Assembly (NCBI GenBank): GCA_004293725.1
Contig: REAW01000023.1
Span: 1-48,450 of the forward strand
DNA: 48,450 bases
Reading direction: 5' to 3'
Origin: Curvibacter sp.
GTDB lineage: Bacteria > Pseudomonadota > Gammaproteobacteria > Burkholderiales > Burkholderiaceae_C
The notes under the pieces were generated by a model. The model had not been told where the DNA came from. It made no database searches and saw only the letters and a list, made by a program, of their open reading frames with translations. Positions 14,685 through 22,317 of this stretch are shown piece after piece. A program made the position numbers and the translations under genes. The stretch's first letter is position 1; every line of letters starts with the position of its first letter.

Positions 14685-16793
14685 TCAACTGTTGGCTCCT
14701 GAATCCATAGCTGCTTGCGCTTGCTGCACAAGGGCTGGGGCGGCCATCGGCCTTCCAAAGAAGTAACCCTGGAACGCATCGCAGCCCAAGCCCACCAAAA
14801 ACTGGTGCTGCGCTGCAGTCTCCACCCCCTCTGCAATCACTTTGAGCCCCAAGTTATGCCCCAGGGCCAAAATGGTGCGGGCAATGATGGCGTCACTGGG
14901 GTCTGTCAGCACATCGCGCACAAACGACTGGTCGATCTTGAGTTGGGCAAGCGGCAGACGCTTGAGGTAGGTCAGGGACGAATATCCGGTGCCAAAGTCG
15001 TCCAGCGAAAAGGCCACTCCGCGCTGTTTGAGTGCATTCATTTTGACGATGATGGCGTCCACATCCTCTATCAACATGCTTTCCGTCAGCTCCAGCTTGA
15101 GGAGGCGCGCCGAGGCGCCGGTTTTTTGCAATGCTCTATCCACGTTGGCGACAAAACTGGCTTGCCCAAATTGGGAGGCGCTCACGTTCACGGCCACGGT
15201 CCAGTGCGCAGTAACTGGGCTTTGGGACCATTGCACCAGTTGCGCGCAAGCAGTTTCCAACACCCACTGGCCAAGCTCCAAAATGACGCCGGTTTCTTCC
15301 GCCAAGGGGATGAATTCTGCGGGCGACACCATGCCACGTTCCGGGTGGTTCCAACGCACCAGGGCTTCTGTGCCGGTAGGTTCACCTTGGTCGTTGACCT
15401 GCACTTGGTAATACAGCACAAACGCATGGTTGGCCACGCCGTGGCGCAGGTCTTTTTCCAACGCGCTGCGCTCGGCGGCCGCAGCCTGCAATTGGGGGTC
15501 GAAAAAGCAAATGGTATTGCGCCCCGAAGACTTGGCTTGGTACATGGCCACGTCGGCCATTTTCATCAGGTCTTCGAGGCTGCGCTTGTCTTCATGAAAT
15601 TCGACAATACCAATGCTGGGCGTACTGGTGTACGTGTGGTTGTGCAGTTGGTAAGGGCGGCCCAGCGCTTCCAGGATTTTGGTGGCTACCAGCTTGCTTT
15701 GGGTGGCTGCGTCGAGTGCATGGCTACTGAGGCTCTCAAGCAGCACCACGAATTCATCGCCGCCCAGGCGGGCGACGCTGTCGCCCTCTTGCACGCAAGA
15801 GCGAAGCCGCTCGGCCACTTGCTTGAGCAGCTCGTCACCCACATCATGGCCCAGGGAATCGTTCAGTTGTTTGAAGTGGTCCAGGTCCAAAAACATGAGC
15901 GCACCGTACTTTCCCGTACGCCAGGAGGCGAGCATCGCCTGCTGCAACCGGTCCACTAGCAGGCGGCGATTGGGAAGGCCGGTGAGTGTGTCGTAGAAGG
16001 CAAGGCGGCGAATCTCGTCTTGGTTCTGCTGGTGTGCGGACAGATCACGCACCAGACCAATGAAGGTGGTTTGCCCGCCTTGCGTTGCACGACTCACCGA
16101 GAGTGCCATGGGGAAAACACGGCCATCTTTGTGCAAGCCTTGCACCTCACGGGCAACACCAATCATGCGCGCATCTCCGGTAGTGCGGTATTGGTGCAAA
16201 TAACCATCATGATGACCATGGTGAGGTTCCGGCATCAGCATGGACACATTGGCGCCCAAAGCCTCGTCGCGCGCGTAGCCAAAAATCGTGCAAGCGGCGT
16301 TGTTGAACGACGCGATCAGGCCGCGTTCATCGATGGTGATCACGCCGTCCAACATGTTGTCCAGAATGGTCTGGTTTTGCAGTGCAGCATCGCGCAAGCG
16401 GGTTTCTGCCCCGTGCTTGTACAGGGCCATTTCCAGCACCGTTTTGAGTTCGCGTTCCGAAAACGGCTTGAGGATGTAGCCATAGGGCTCAGCCATTTTG
16501 GCGCGCGCCAGGATGTCGTCGGCGGCATAGGCGGTTAAGAAAATGACCGGCAAACCAAACTGGTCCCGTACGTCTTGGGCCGCGACCACACCGTCCATGG
16601 CCCCGGCGAGCTCAATGTCCATGAGCACTACATGGGGGTGCAGTTCGCCACACATGCGAATGGAGTCTTCGCCTCGCGGCGTATGGCCTACCACCAGATA
16701 GCCCATTTCGTGCAGTTGCACTTTCAGGTCACGTGCGACCACCATTTCGTCTTCGACGATCAAAACACGGACCGGTGACAAAGGTGCGGGCAT
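14685..16793 (-). CDS. REC-PAS-GGDEF-EAL cyclic di-GMP signalling protein
   Basis: Soluble response regulator with both c-di-GMP synthesis and degradation modules, 702 aa. Domains: REC (1-125, Asp59 in VVLMDIELAG), PAS (about 135-255), GGDEF (about 262-430, intact GGDEF at 344-348) and EAL (about 445-695, EAL at 476-478, with NVSASQF, ELTES, DDFGTGYSSL and KIDQSFV all present). Both catalytic centres look intact. The product-inhibition site before GGDEF reads QEGD instead of RxxD, so cyclase feedback through it should be weak. The REC type suggests phosphorylation by the adjacent HisKA_2 kinase. ATG 16793 is chosen because the longer frame upstream has no homology. It is probably the first gene of the signalling row; the last 16 residues come from a repeat copy. 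Confidence 0.94.
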   Translation of the reverse strand: MPAPLSPVRVLIVEDEMVVARDLKVQLHEMGYLVVGHTPRGEDSIRMCGELHPHVVLMDIELAGAMDGVVAAQDVRDQFGLPVIFLTAYAADDILARAKMAEPYGYILKPFSERELKTVLEMALYKHGAETRLRDAALQNQTILDNMLDGVITIDERGLIASFNNAACTIFGYARDEALGANVSMLMPEPHHGHHDGYLHQYRTTGDARMIGVAREVQGLHKDGRVFPMALSVSRATQGGQTTFIGLVRDLSAHQQNQDEIRRLAFYDTLTGLPNRRLLVDRLQQAMLASWRTGKYGALMFLDLDHFKQLNDSLGHDVGDELLKQVAERLRSCVQEGDSVARLGGDEFVVLLESLSSHALDAATQSKLVATKILEALGRPYQLHNHTYTSTPSIGIVEFHEDKRSLEDLMKMADVAMYQAKSSGRNTICFFDPQLQAAAAERSALEKDLRHGVANHAFVLYYQVQVNDQGEPTGTEALVRWNHPERGMVSPAEFIPLAEETGVILELGQWVLETACAQLVQWSQSPVTAHWTVAVNVSASQFGQASFVANVDRALQKTGASARLLKLELTESMLIEDVDAIIVKMNALKQRGVAFSLDDFGTGYSSLTYLKRLPLAQLKIDQSFVRDVLTDPSDAIIARTILALGHNLGLKVIAEGVETAAQHQFLVGLGCDAFQGYFFGRPMAAPALVQQAQAAMDSGANS
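14695..14740 (+). repeat. Interspersed repeat copy 5, C-terminus of GGDEF-EAL gene
   Basis: A diverged copy (GCTCC instead of GCTAT, 7 bases, ATAGCTGCTTGCGC). Read on the minus strand it encodes about residues 685-700 (QQAQAAMDSGA), beyond the end of the conserved EAL domain. Confidence 0.6.
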
Positions 16794-16950
16794 TGTGGGG
16801 ACTCCGTTCGTCGCGCTGCGATTGGGGCGACGCTTTGGCAGGCTACCACAAGAGAACGCTCTGGGGAATGCCCCTTGGAATGTATTCGCTATGGAGATTG
16901 GCGTTTCAGCCCATACCGAAAACCGGGCGATGCGGTATATTCTTTTTACC

Positions 16951-16962
16951 AAGCAATTGCTT
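16951..16962. promoter_or_regulatory. Palindrome AAGCAATTGCTT before acyl-CoA dehydrogenase
   Basis: A perfect 12-bp palindrome in the 217-base divergent region between the GGDEF-EAL gene and the acyl-CoA dehydrogenase gene, 49 bases before the latter. It matches 10 of 12 bases of AAGCAAGCGCTT (9293-9304) in the centre of the thiolase-operon palindrome. It could be a shared operator for fatty-acid genes, but it is short and may be chance. Confidence 0.35.
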
Positions 16963-17010
16963 TTCTAAATTCAGTCCTTTCCTGTTGTTTCTTTTCTGCT
17001 GGGGCCTACC

Positions 17011-18174
17011 ATGATCGAACGCACACTTTTTTCCCCTGACCACGAGTCCTTTCGTGACAGTTTTCGCCGGTTTATGGACAAAGAGATCGCGCCTTTTCAT
17101 GCCGAATGGGAGGAGCAGGGGTTTGTGGCGCGGGAGGTGTGGAACAAAGCTGGTGCCAATGGATACCTGTGCACGACCATGCCTGAGGAGTACGGCGGCT
17201 CAGACGCAGACAAGCTGTACTCGGTGATTCAAATGGAGGAATTGGCGCGCAGCGGGTTTACGGGCATTGGTTTTGGGCTGCACAGCGAAATTGTGGCCCC
17301 CTACATCCTGCATTACGGCACGCAAGCGCAGAAAGCCAAGTACCTTCCCAAGCTGGCCAGCGGCGAGATGGTGGGCGCCATTGCCATGAGCGAGCCGGCA
17401 GCGGGCTCTGACCTGCAGGGCATCAAGGCCACGGCCATCCAGCAGGCCGACGGCAGCTATTTGCTCAACGGCAGCAAGACCTTTATTACCAACGGCTGGC
17501 ATGCCGACCTGGTGGTGGTGGTGGCCAAGACCAACCCCGCCGCCGGTGGCAAGGGCACCAGTTTGCTGCTGGTAGAGCGCGGCATGGCGGGGTTCAGTGT
17601 GGGCAAGCGTCTGAAGAAAATGGGCATGAAGGCGCAAGACACGTCCGAGCTATTTTTTGACAATGTGCGCGTACCGACGGACAACCTGCTGGGCGGCAAG
17701 GCGTATGAAAACAAAGGGTTCATTTGCCTGATGGAGCAACTGCCCTGGGAACGGTTGCAGATCGCGATTGGCGCCGTCGGTGCGTCGCAGGCCGCCATCG
17801 ACTGGACCGTGGACTATGTGAAAGAGCGCAAAGTGTTTGGCCAGCCCGTAGCCAACTTTCAAAACACCCGGTTTACCTTGGCCGAGCTGCAAACAGAGGT
17901 GCAGGTGGCGCGCGTGTTTGTCGACAAATGCTGCGAACTGGTCTGCCAGGACAAGCTGGACACGGCGACGGCCAGCATGGCCAAGTACTGGACCACCGAC
18001 CTGCAGTGCAAAGTGATGGACGAATGTGTGCAGTTGTTTGGTGGCTACGGCTATATGTGGGAGTACCCGATTACCCGGGCCTACGCTGATGCGCGCGTAC
18101 AGCGAATATATGGTGGCACCAATGAGATCATGAAAGAGGTGATTACCCGGTCAATGGGACTGGGTGGCAAGTAG
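17011..18174 (+). CDS. Acyl-CoA dehydrogenase (long-chain/isovaleryl-type base)
   Basis: FAD-dependent acyl-CoA dehydrogenase, 387 aa, first step of beta-oxidation or of a branched-chain or aromatic acid route, passing electrons to ETF. N-terminal helical domain (about 1-120), beta domain with AMSEPAAGSDLQG and TFITNG (about 125-230), then the C-terminal helical domain with QLFGGYGYMWEYP and RIYGGTNEIM. The usual catalytic Glu of short and medium-chain enzymes (YEGT) is replaced by Gly here. The candidate base is instead the Glu of LPWERLQIA, as in the long-chain and isovaleryl-CoA enzymes. Full length. Transcribed alone from the divergent region shared with the GGDEF-EAL gene. Confidence 0.94.
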   Translation: MIERTLFSPDHESFRDSFRRFMDKEIAPFHAEWEEQGFVAREVWNKAGANGYLCTTMPEEYGGSDADKLYSVIQMEELARSGFTGIGFGLHSEIVAPYILHYGTQAQKAKYLPKLASGEMVGAIAMSEPAAGSDLQGIKATAIQQADGSYLLNGSKTFITNGWHADLVVVVAKTNPAAGGKGTSLLLVERGMAGFSVGKRLKKMGMKAQDTSELFFDNVRVPTDNLLGGKAYENKGFICLMEQLPWERLQIAIGAVGASQAAIDWTVDYVKERKVFGQPVANFQNTRFTLAELQTEVQVARVFVDKCCELVCQDKLDTATASMAKYWTTDLQCKVMDECVQLFGGYGYMWEYPITRAYADARVQRIYGGTNEIMKEVITRSMGLGGK

Positions 18175-18192
18175 GTTTTTGCCTTTTGCATC

Positions 18193-18224
18193 GTTGGGGG
18201 CACCTGTTGGCAGCGCCTCCCAAC
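18193..18224. terminator. Candidate hairpin terminator between convergent genes
   Basis: GTTGGGGGC and GCCTCCCAAC can pair over about nine bases with a loop of about 13 bases, in the 59-base gap between the acyl-CoA dehydrogenase and the convergent HupE/UreJ gene. It lacks a clean T-run on either side, so bidirectional termination is only plausible. Confidence 0.4.
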
Positions 18225-18233
18225 AGATAGTTG

Positions 18234-19370
18234 CTAGGTCCCGAACAGTTGCAGGTCCAGCACCCGCTCTGCCAACCATACGAGAGCAATAGCCATGGTG
18301 AGCAAGGACCCTCCGACAAAGATGCCACCACGGTAGAAGGGGGTGTTGCGTAGCAAAAAAATCAGGGGCAAAAACACCGCGACGATGGCCAGTTGCCCCA
18401 CCTCGACACCCAGGTTAAAGCCCACCAAACTAAGCACCAGCGTCTCCTGCGGCAAGCCCAGCTCGGCCAGCACGCTGGCAAAGCCGAAGCCATGAATCAG
18501 ACCAAATCCGAACGCCACCATCCAGCGCCGTTCACCCACCACGGGCCTCAGGTTGTTGGCCGCCGCAAGTACCACGGACAGTGCAATGGCGGATTCCACC
18601 CAGCGCGAGGGCAGCTCCACCAACCGCAACGCGGCCAGCGACAGCGTGATGGAGTGGGCTGCGGTGAATGCGGTGACAACCCACAACACCTCGCGCAGCG
18701 CATCCCGAAAACGGCCTACGCCCTGCCATGCACCCTTGCGGCGCACCAGCACCACTGGCAGCAACAGCGAAAGCAAAAACAAGATGTGGTCGAACCCGAT
18801 CCAGATGTGCCAGACACCTTGCACCAGAAACTGGCCAAATTGCGATAGGCGCGATGCCTCACCCACGGCAAAGCGCGGGTGCGCTGCGTCGGGGGACAAG
18901 ACGGCGGAATGGGTCAGTCCATCCAGCTCCAGGCGCAGCAGGCCGCGGTGCAGCGCGTCCAGCTCAAACAGCAGGCGGTAGTGAAGCGCCAAGTCGCCAC
19001 CGGCTGCCGGACACGTGGCTTCCAGGGTGAGCACCGCATAGGCACCGTCGGTATGTTCGTCTACCTGGTGTTGTATGACGCGCAGCGGGCAGACGCCGCC
19101 GCGCTCCAGCGTGAGCGCGCTGGTGGCCCACGCTGCAATGTCGGCATGGCGGGCGCGCAGCTCGCCCCAGGTGATGTCTGCGTTTCCATCCGCGTCCAGC
19201 CCAATGGCAAAGTCGATATCCCGCAGGGCAATGTCCCATTGGCCAGTAACCTGCGCTCCATTGACCTGGAGTACGAGGTAGCTGTCGCTTGCCTTGTGGG
19301 CCCAGGCGGGCAGGGCGCACAACCCCAAGGCAGCGAGAAGGCCGCTGTACCAGAAATTGCGCCAGTTCAT
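18234..19370 (-). CDS. HupE/UreJ family membrane protein
   Basis: Inner-membrane protein of the HupE/UreJ_2 family, 378 aa. A signal peptide (LALPAWA type) precedes a periplasmic domain of about 165 residues, followed by six to seven membrane segments. The membrane part carries conserved His residues: GVWHIWIGFDHILF, TAAHSITLSLA and GLIHGFGFAS, which resemble the metal-binding pattern of HupE-like nickel transporters and rhomboid-like folds. Classical HupE serves hydrogenase; no hydrogenase or urease gene is in this window, so the metal and the client are unknown. The gene overlaps the upstream TPR gene by ATGA (19367-19370), which ties the two together. Confidence 0.88.
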   Translation of the reverse strand: MNWRNFWYSGLLAALGLCALPAWAHKASDSYLVLQVNGAQVTGQWDIALRDIDFAIGLDADGNADITWGELRARHADIAAWATSALTLERGGVCPLRVIQHQVDEHTDGAYAVLTLEATCPAAGGDLALHYRLLFELDALHRGLLRLELDGLTHSAVLSPDAAHPRFAVGEASRLSQFGQFLVQGVWHIWIGFDHILFLLSLLLPVVLVRRKGAWQGVGRFRDALREVLWVVTAFTAAHSITLSLAALRLVELPSRWVESAIALSVVLAAANNLRPVVGERRWMVAFGFGLIHGFGFASVLAELGLPQETLVLSLVGFNLGVEVGQLAIVAVFLPLIFLLRNTPFYRGGIFVGGSLLTMAIALVWLAERVLDLQLFGT

Positions 19371-20548
19371 GGTGCCACCTCTGCCAAGCGGCGCAGGCGC
19401 ATGTCTTCAAAACCACTGCGTGTTAACCAGTCACGCGCCGCTTGGGCACCCGCCGGGGCCTTGGCTGCCGTGGCAGCTTCCAGCAGGATGCGGGCATCGC
19501 GCGGCTCGCGTTGAATGGCGTAGTTTTCTTGCGCCAGGCGCAGCGCAGTGCGCGGGTCTTTGCGCAACCTCAATTCAAAGCGGGCCTCCTCGGCGCGGTG
19601 GGTGGTGTCGCCGCGTGCGCGGGCGGCGGCAAATCGGTCGCGCAACATCGCTTGGTGGCGCGCAGCGGAAGGGCGTTGCAGGGCCGCTTCGGCTTCGGCC
19701 AAGCGCAGCAGCAGGCTGTCGGCAGACTCCCATGTGGCCAGAAGCTTCACGACGTCAGCGGGCTGCCCGGTGTCGAGCAAAAAGTCGGTCCAAGCTGCCA
19801 GCAGGTAGACATCGTCCAAGCCCAGTGCCATGGCTTCTTGGTAATGCGTCCGCGCTTTGGCGGTTTGGCCTTGCCAAGCGGCCACTTCACCCAGCCGGGT
19901 CAAGAGCCACAGGCGGTTGCCTGCATCGTTGCTCTGGCGCAGTGCGCTTAACAAGGTGGCATAGCCTGCCTCTAACTGCCCTCCATAAGCCTGCGCCAAG
20001 CCCAGGCAGCCGCCGGCCAGGGTGTCGCGCCCCAGCTTCTGTAGTGCTTCACACTCCAGGCGCGCCGCAGGGTAGTCGGCCTGCACCAGAAAAATGGCGC
20101 CGCGCCAGGCGTGGGCGACCGCGTAGTCGGGGTCCTGTTGAAGCGCTGTGGCAAAGTCTTGCAGCGCACCTGCAAAGTCATGGCGGTATTGGCGCAGCAT
20201 GCCGCGCAGGGTCAGCAGTTCGGGAGGCAATGGGCCGGTGTAGCGGCCTACCACTGCCTCGGCATAGCCCACATAGCGCGGGTCGCCCCGCGCATTTGCG
20301 AGCGCAAAGTAGCGCCGCGCCAAGTCGTTCACCCGCTGCGCATCCTGGGGCGCCTGCGCGAGGGCGGCGCGTAGCGCGGTCAGTTCGCGGGCGGTGGTGT
20401 CGGTGGGGCGAGTGGGCAGTTTCTCCAGCACTTCGGTGTCGCTGTGCGGGGTGTAGGGTGCAGAGACTGCCACGCTGGCCACCAAGCAGATCGCAAGGCC
20501 CGTACAAACCCTTGTGCGGAATAGAGCTGTCAACCAAACGATTTCCAT
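19367..20548 (-). CDS. TPR-repeat periplasmic protein, partner of HupE/UreJ protein
   Basis: Predicted exported tetratricopeptide-repeat protein, 393 aa. The N-terminus is a signal peptide (ICLVASVAVSA), and the body is a run of TPR-like helical pairs, for instance DFAGALQDFATALQQDPDYAVAHAWRG around residues 125-150 and TAKARTHYQEAMALG around 230. Such repeats bind proteins. It overlaps the HupE/UreJ gene by 4 bases and lies upstream of it, suggesting a scaffold or assembly role for that membrane protein; I recall this pairing in other proteobacteria but could not check it. It diverges from the small Lys/Met-rich gene across 67 bases. Confidence 0.82.
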   Translation of the reverse strand: MEIVWLTALFRTRVCTGLAICLVASVAVSAPYTPHSDTEVLEKLPTRPTDTTARELTALRAALAQAPQDAQRVNDLARRYFALANARGDPRYVGYAEAVVGRYTGPLPPELLTLRGMLRQYRHDFAGALQDFATALQQDPDYAVAHAWRGAIFLVQADYPAARLECEALQKLGRDTLAGGCLGLAQAYGGQLEAGYATLLSALRQSNDAGNRLWLLTRLGEVAAWQGQTAKARTHYQEAMALGLDDVYLLAAWTDFLLDTGQPADVVKLLATWESADSLLLRLAEAEAALQRPSAARHQAMLRDRFAAARARGDTTHRAEEARFELRLRKDPRTALRLAQENYAIQREPRDARILLEAATAAKAPAGAQAARDWLTRSGFEDMRLRRLAEVAP

Positions 20549-20615
20549 AAGTGTTGTAGAGTGAGTTGTCGCCTATTGTGGTGGCAGCTAACCATCGAGT
20601 CATTGGAGTTAACCC

Positions 20616-20801
20616 ATGAACAAGCTACTGTCAGTTGTATTTGCCGCAACTATTTCCACTTTGTCTTTCAGCGCACTTGCTGCCTCCCATGGAGGTGCGA
20701 TGGACGAAAAGAAGATGGAAGAATGCAAAAAGATGGACGAGAAAAAAGCGGACGAGAAGATGAAGATGGAATGCAAAAAAATGATGGAGAAAAAGAAGTA
20801 A
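20616..20801 (+). CDS. Small secreted Lys/Met-rich repeat protein
   Basis: A 61 aa protein with a clear signal peptide (cleavage expected after FSALA, residue 22). The mature part of about 39 residues is almost only Lys, Met, Glu, Asp and Cys, with two copies of an ECKKM motif and KKMDEKKADEK runs. It resembles the low-complexity MxKDx-type small secreted proteins; metal or redox binding through Met and Cys is a guess. GGAG lies eight bases before ATG 20616, and a perfect intrinsic terminator follows 27 bases after the stop, so it is a monocistronic, deliberately ended unit and likely real and well expressed. Confidence 0.8.
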   Translation: MNKLLSVVFAATISTLSFSALAASHGGAMDEKKMEECKKMDEKKADEKMKMECKKMMEKKK

Positions 20802-20828
20802 ACCTTCGGGTTGCCTTTACCAAGAATT

Positions 20829-20852
20829 GCGGGCATTGAAGCCCGCTTTTTT
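20829..20852 (+). terminator. Rho-independent terminator after the Lys/Met-rich gene
   Basis: Stem GCGGGC / GCCCGC, six-base loop (ATTGAA), followed by six T. It lies directly before the SRPBCC gene and ends the short transcript. Confidence 0.88.
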
Positions 20853-20909
20853 ATGCCCGTCCAGGCCTGTGGGGTCCGCTACACTTTGGCCGAACTCTAG
20901 AGCCCCACC

Positions 20910-21377
20910 ATGCCTATCGTCATTGCCGAACATGCCCTCACGCTGGAGCGCATTCTTCCTGTTTCGCGTGCCAAAGTCTGGCGCTGCTGGACCGAACCTG
21001 TGCTCCTGATGCAATGGTTTTGCCCCAAGCCTTGGGGTGTAAGCGAGGCAGTGTTGGATCTCCGCAGTGGCGGTCGCTTCTTCACCCACATGGTGGGCCC
21101 CAACGGCGAGCAGGTGCCCAACGATGGGGTGTACCTCGAGGTGGTGCCGGACACCAAACTGGTGTTTACCGACGCTTTCCATACGGGCTGGGTGCCGGCC
21201 AAGCCATTTATGGTGGGTGAGATTACCCTGCAAGACACCGCTGACGGCCATACACGCTACACCGCACGTGCGCTGCACTGGAGTGCGGAGGATAAGGCCC
21301 AGCATGAGGCCATGGGTTTTCATGCGGGTTGGGGAGTGGCCACCGACCAACTGTTGGCGCTTGCGCAGTCGCTGTGA
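20910..21377 (+). CDS. SRPBCC (AHSA1-like) domain protein
   Basis: Cytoplasmic START-like protein, 155 aa, of the activator-of-Hsp90-ATPase-like (AHSA1) group of the SRPBCC superfamily. The family pattern is visible: RILPVSRAKVWRCWTEPVLLMQWFCP, then DLRSGGRF, PNDGVYLEVVPDTKLVFTDAF and the C-terminal helix. These proteins have a deep hydrophobic pocket; most bacterial members have no assigned ligand. The stop overlaps the GTG start of ybgC (GTGA, 21374-21377), so the two are co-translated. Confidence 0.88.
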   Translation: MPIVIAEHALTLERILPVSRAKVWRCWTEPVLLMQWFCPKPWGVSEAVLDLRSGGRFFTHMVGPNGEQVPNDGVYLEVVPDTKLVFTDAFHTGWVPAKPFMVGEITLQDTADGHTRYTARALHWSAEDKAQHEAMGFHAGWGVATDQLLALAQSL

Positions 21378-21805
21378 CTTCGGTTGCCAGCTTGGGCGTC
21401 GTACCCCCACTTCCCAATCCATTTCCCATCCGCATCTATTGGGAAGACACGGATGCGGGTGGCGTGGTGTTTTATGCCAACTACTTGAAGTTTTTTGAAC
21501 GCGCCCGTACCGAATGGCTGCGTGCTGCCGGAGTGGGACAGCAAGTGCTGCGCGAAGAGACCGGCGCCATGTTTGTAGTGGCTGAAGTGCACATGCGTTA
21601 CTTGGCGCCGGCCAAGCTGGACGACTCGATTGTGGTGAGCGTGCAAGTGGTGGAGCGGGGCGCAGCCAGCATGGTGCTGGCGCAAGAGGCGTGGCGAGGC
21701 GACACGCTGCTGGCGCAAGGCCAAATTCGTATTGGATGTGTGCAGGCCGATACGCTCAAGCCTCGCCGCATACCGGCACAGGTGTTGCGCGCTATCGGCG
21801 CTTGA
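21374..21805 (+). CDS. ybgC: YbgC-type acyl-CoA thioesterase
   Basis: Hotdog-fold (4HBT) thioesterase, 143 aa, hydrolysing acyl-CoA (short-chain or acyl-ACP-linked) in the cytoplasm. The catalytic segment IYWEDTDAGGVVFYANYL with the conserved Asp and the following FFERARTEWLR helix is diagnostic. The GTG start at 21374 overlaps the stop of the SRPBCC gene; the extended frame to 21329 would read through that gene. YbgC usually opens the tol-pal operon, but here no tolQRAB or pal follows: the next gene, the MerR regulator, is on the other strand and its 3' end overlaps by 14 bases. Confidence 0.87.
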   Translation: MTSVASLGVVPPLPNPFPIRIYWEDTDAGGVVFYANYLKFFERARTEWLRAAGVGQQVLREETGAMFVVAEVHMRYLAPAKLDDSIVVSVQVVERGAASMVLAQEAWRGDTLLAQGQIRIGCVQADTLKPRRIPAQVLRAIGA

Positions 21806-22268
21806 CGGCAGTTTGACCCGCCCGGGCGTGGGTCCCATGCACATGGGCCGGTGACACGTGCGCCGGCTGGGCTCTTGAAACAGATGACAGCTCGCTCAGG
21901 ATGCCGCAGCGTGCGGACTGTTGCGTTTCTTGGCACTGCGCGCGTAAATCTTTTAACTGCTGCTCCAGTGCGCGTAGCTCTTGGATGCGCTGGGCGACAT
22001 GGCCAATGTGCTCGTCCAACAAGATATTGACTTGTTCGCAGTTGTCTTCGGGTGCGTCTTTAAAGCCCAGCAGGGTGCGGATCTCGCCCAAAGTCATGTC
22101 CAGCGAGCGGCAATGGCGGATAAAGGACAGCCGCTCGACATGGTTGTCGCCGTAAAGGCGGTAGTTGCCATCGGTCCGCAGGGGAGTAGGTAGCAGGCCC
22201 TCCCGTTCGTAGTAACGCACGGTCTCCACCTGGGTGCCAGTTTTTTTGGCCAGTTCGCCGATTTTCAT
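21792..22268 (-). CDS. cadR: Cd(II)/Pb(II)-responsive MerR-family regulator, CadR-like
   Basis: DNA-binding metal sensor of the CadR/PbrR branch of MerR, 158 aa. N-terminal winged helix (MKIGELAKKTG... VRYYEREGLLP), a coiled dimer helix (about 80-112), and metal-binding Cys77 (DNCEQV), Cys112 and Cys121. The first two positions match the Cys ligands known for CadR of Pseudomonas putida. The C-terminal tail has several His residues (HVSPAHVHGTHA), as in that protein. ATG 22268 is the conserved MerR start with GGGAG upstream; the frame to 22283 adds five non-homologous residues. No cadmium exporter gene is adjacent; the divergent gene is transglutaminase-like and carries a MerR-type promoter. 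Confidence 0.86.
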   Translation of the reverse strand: MKIGELAKKTGTQVETVRYYEREGLLPTPLRTDGNYRLYGDNHVERLSFIRHCRSLDMTLGEIRTLLGFKDAPEDNCEQVNILLDEHIGHVAQRIQELRALEQQLKDLRAQCQETQQSARCGILSELSSVSRAQPAHVSPAHVHGTHARAGQTAVKRR

Positions 22269-22317
22269 GGAGGGTTCTCCCAAGCGTCGCTTGTATACAC
22301 AGGTTGAATTTTAAGGC

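Noticed and set aside
19294..20550. 418-codon plus-strand frame opposite the TPR gene
   Set aside because: Arg/Pro/Ala-rich without domains; the opposite strand has a signal peptide, TPR units and a 4-base overlap with its neighbour.
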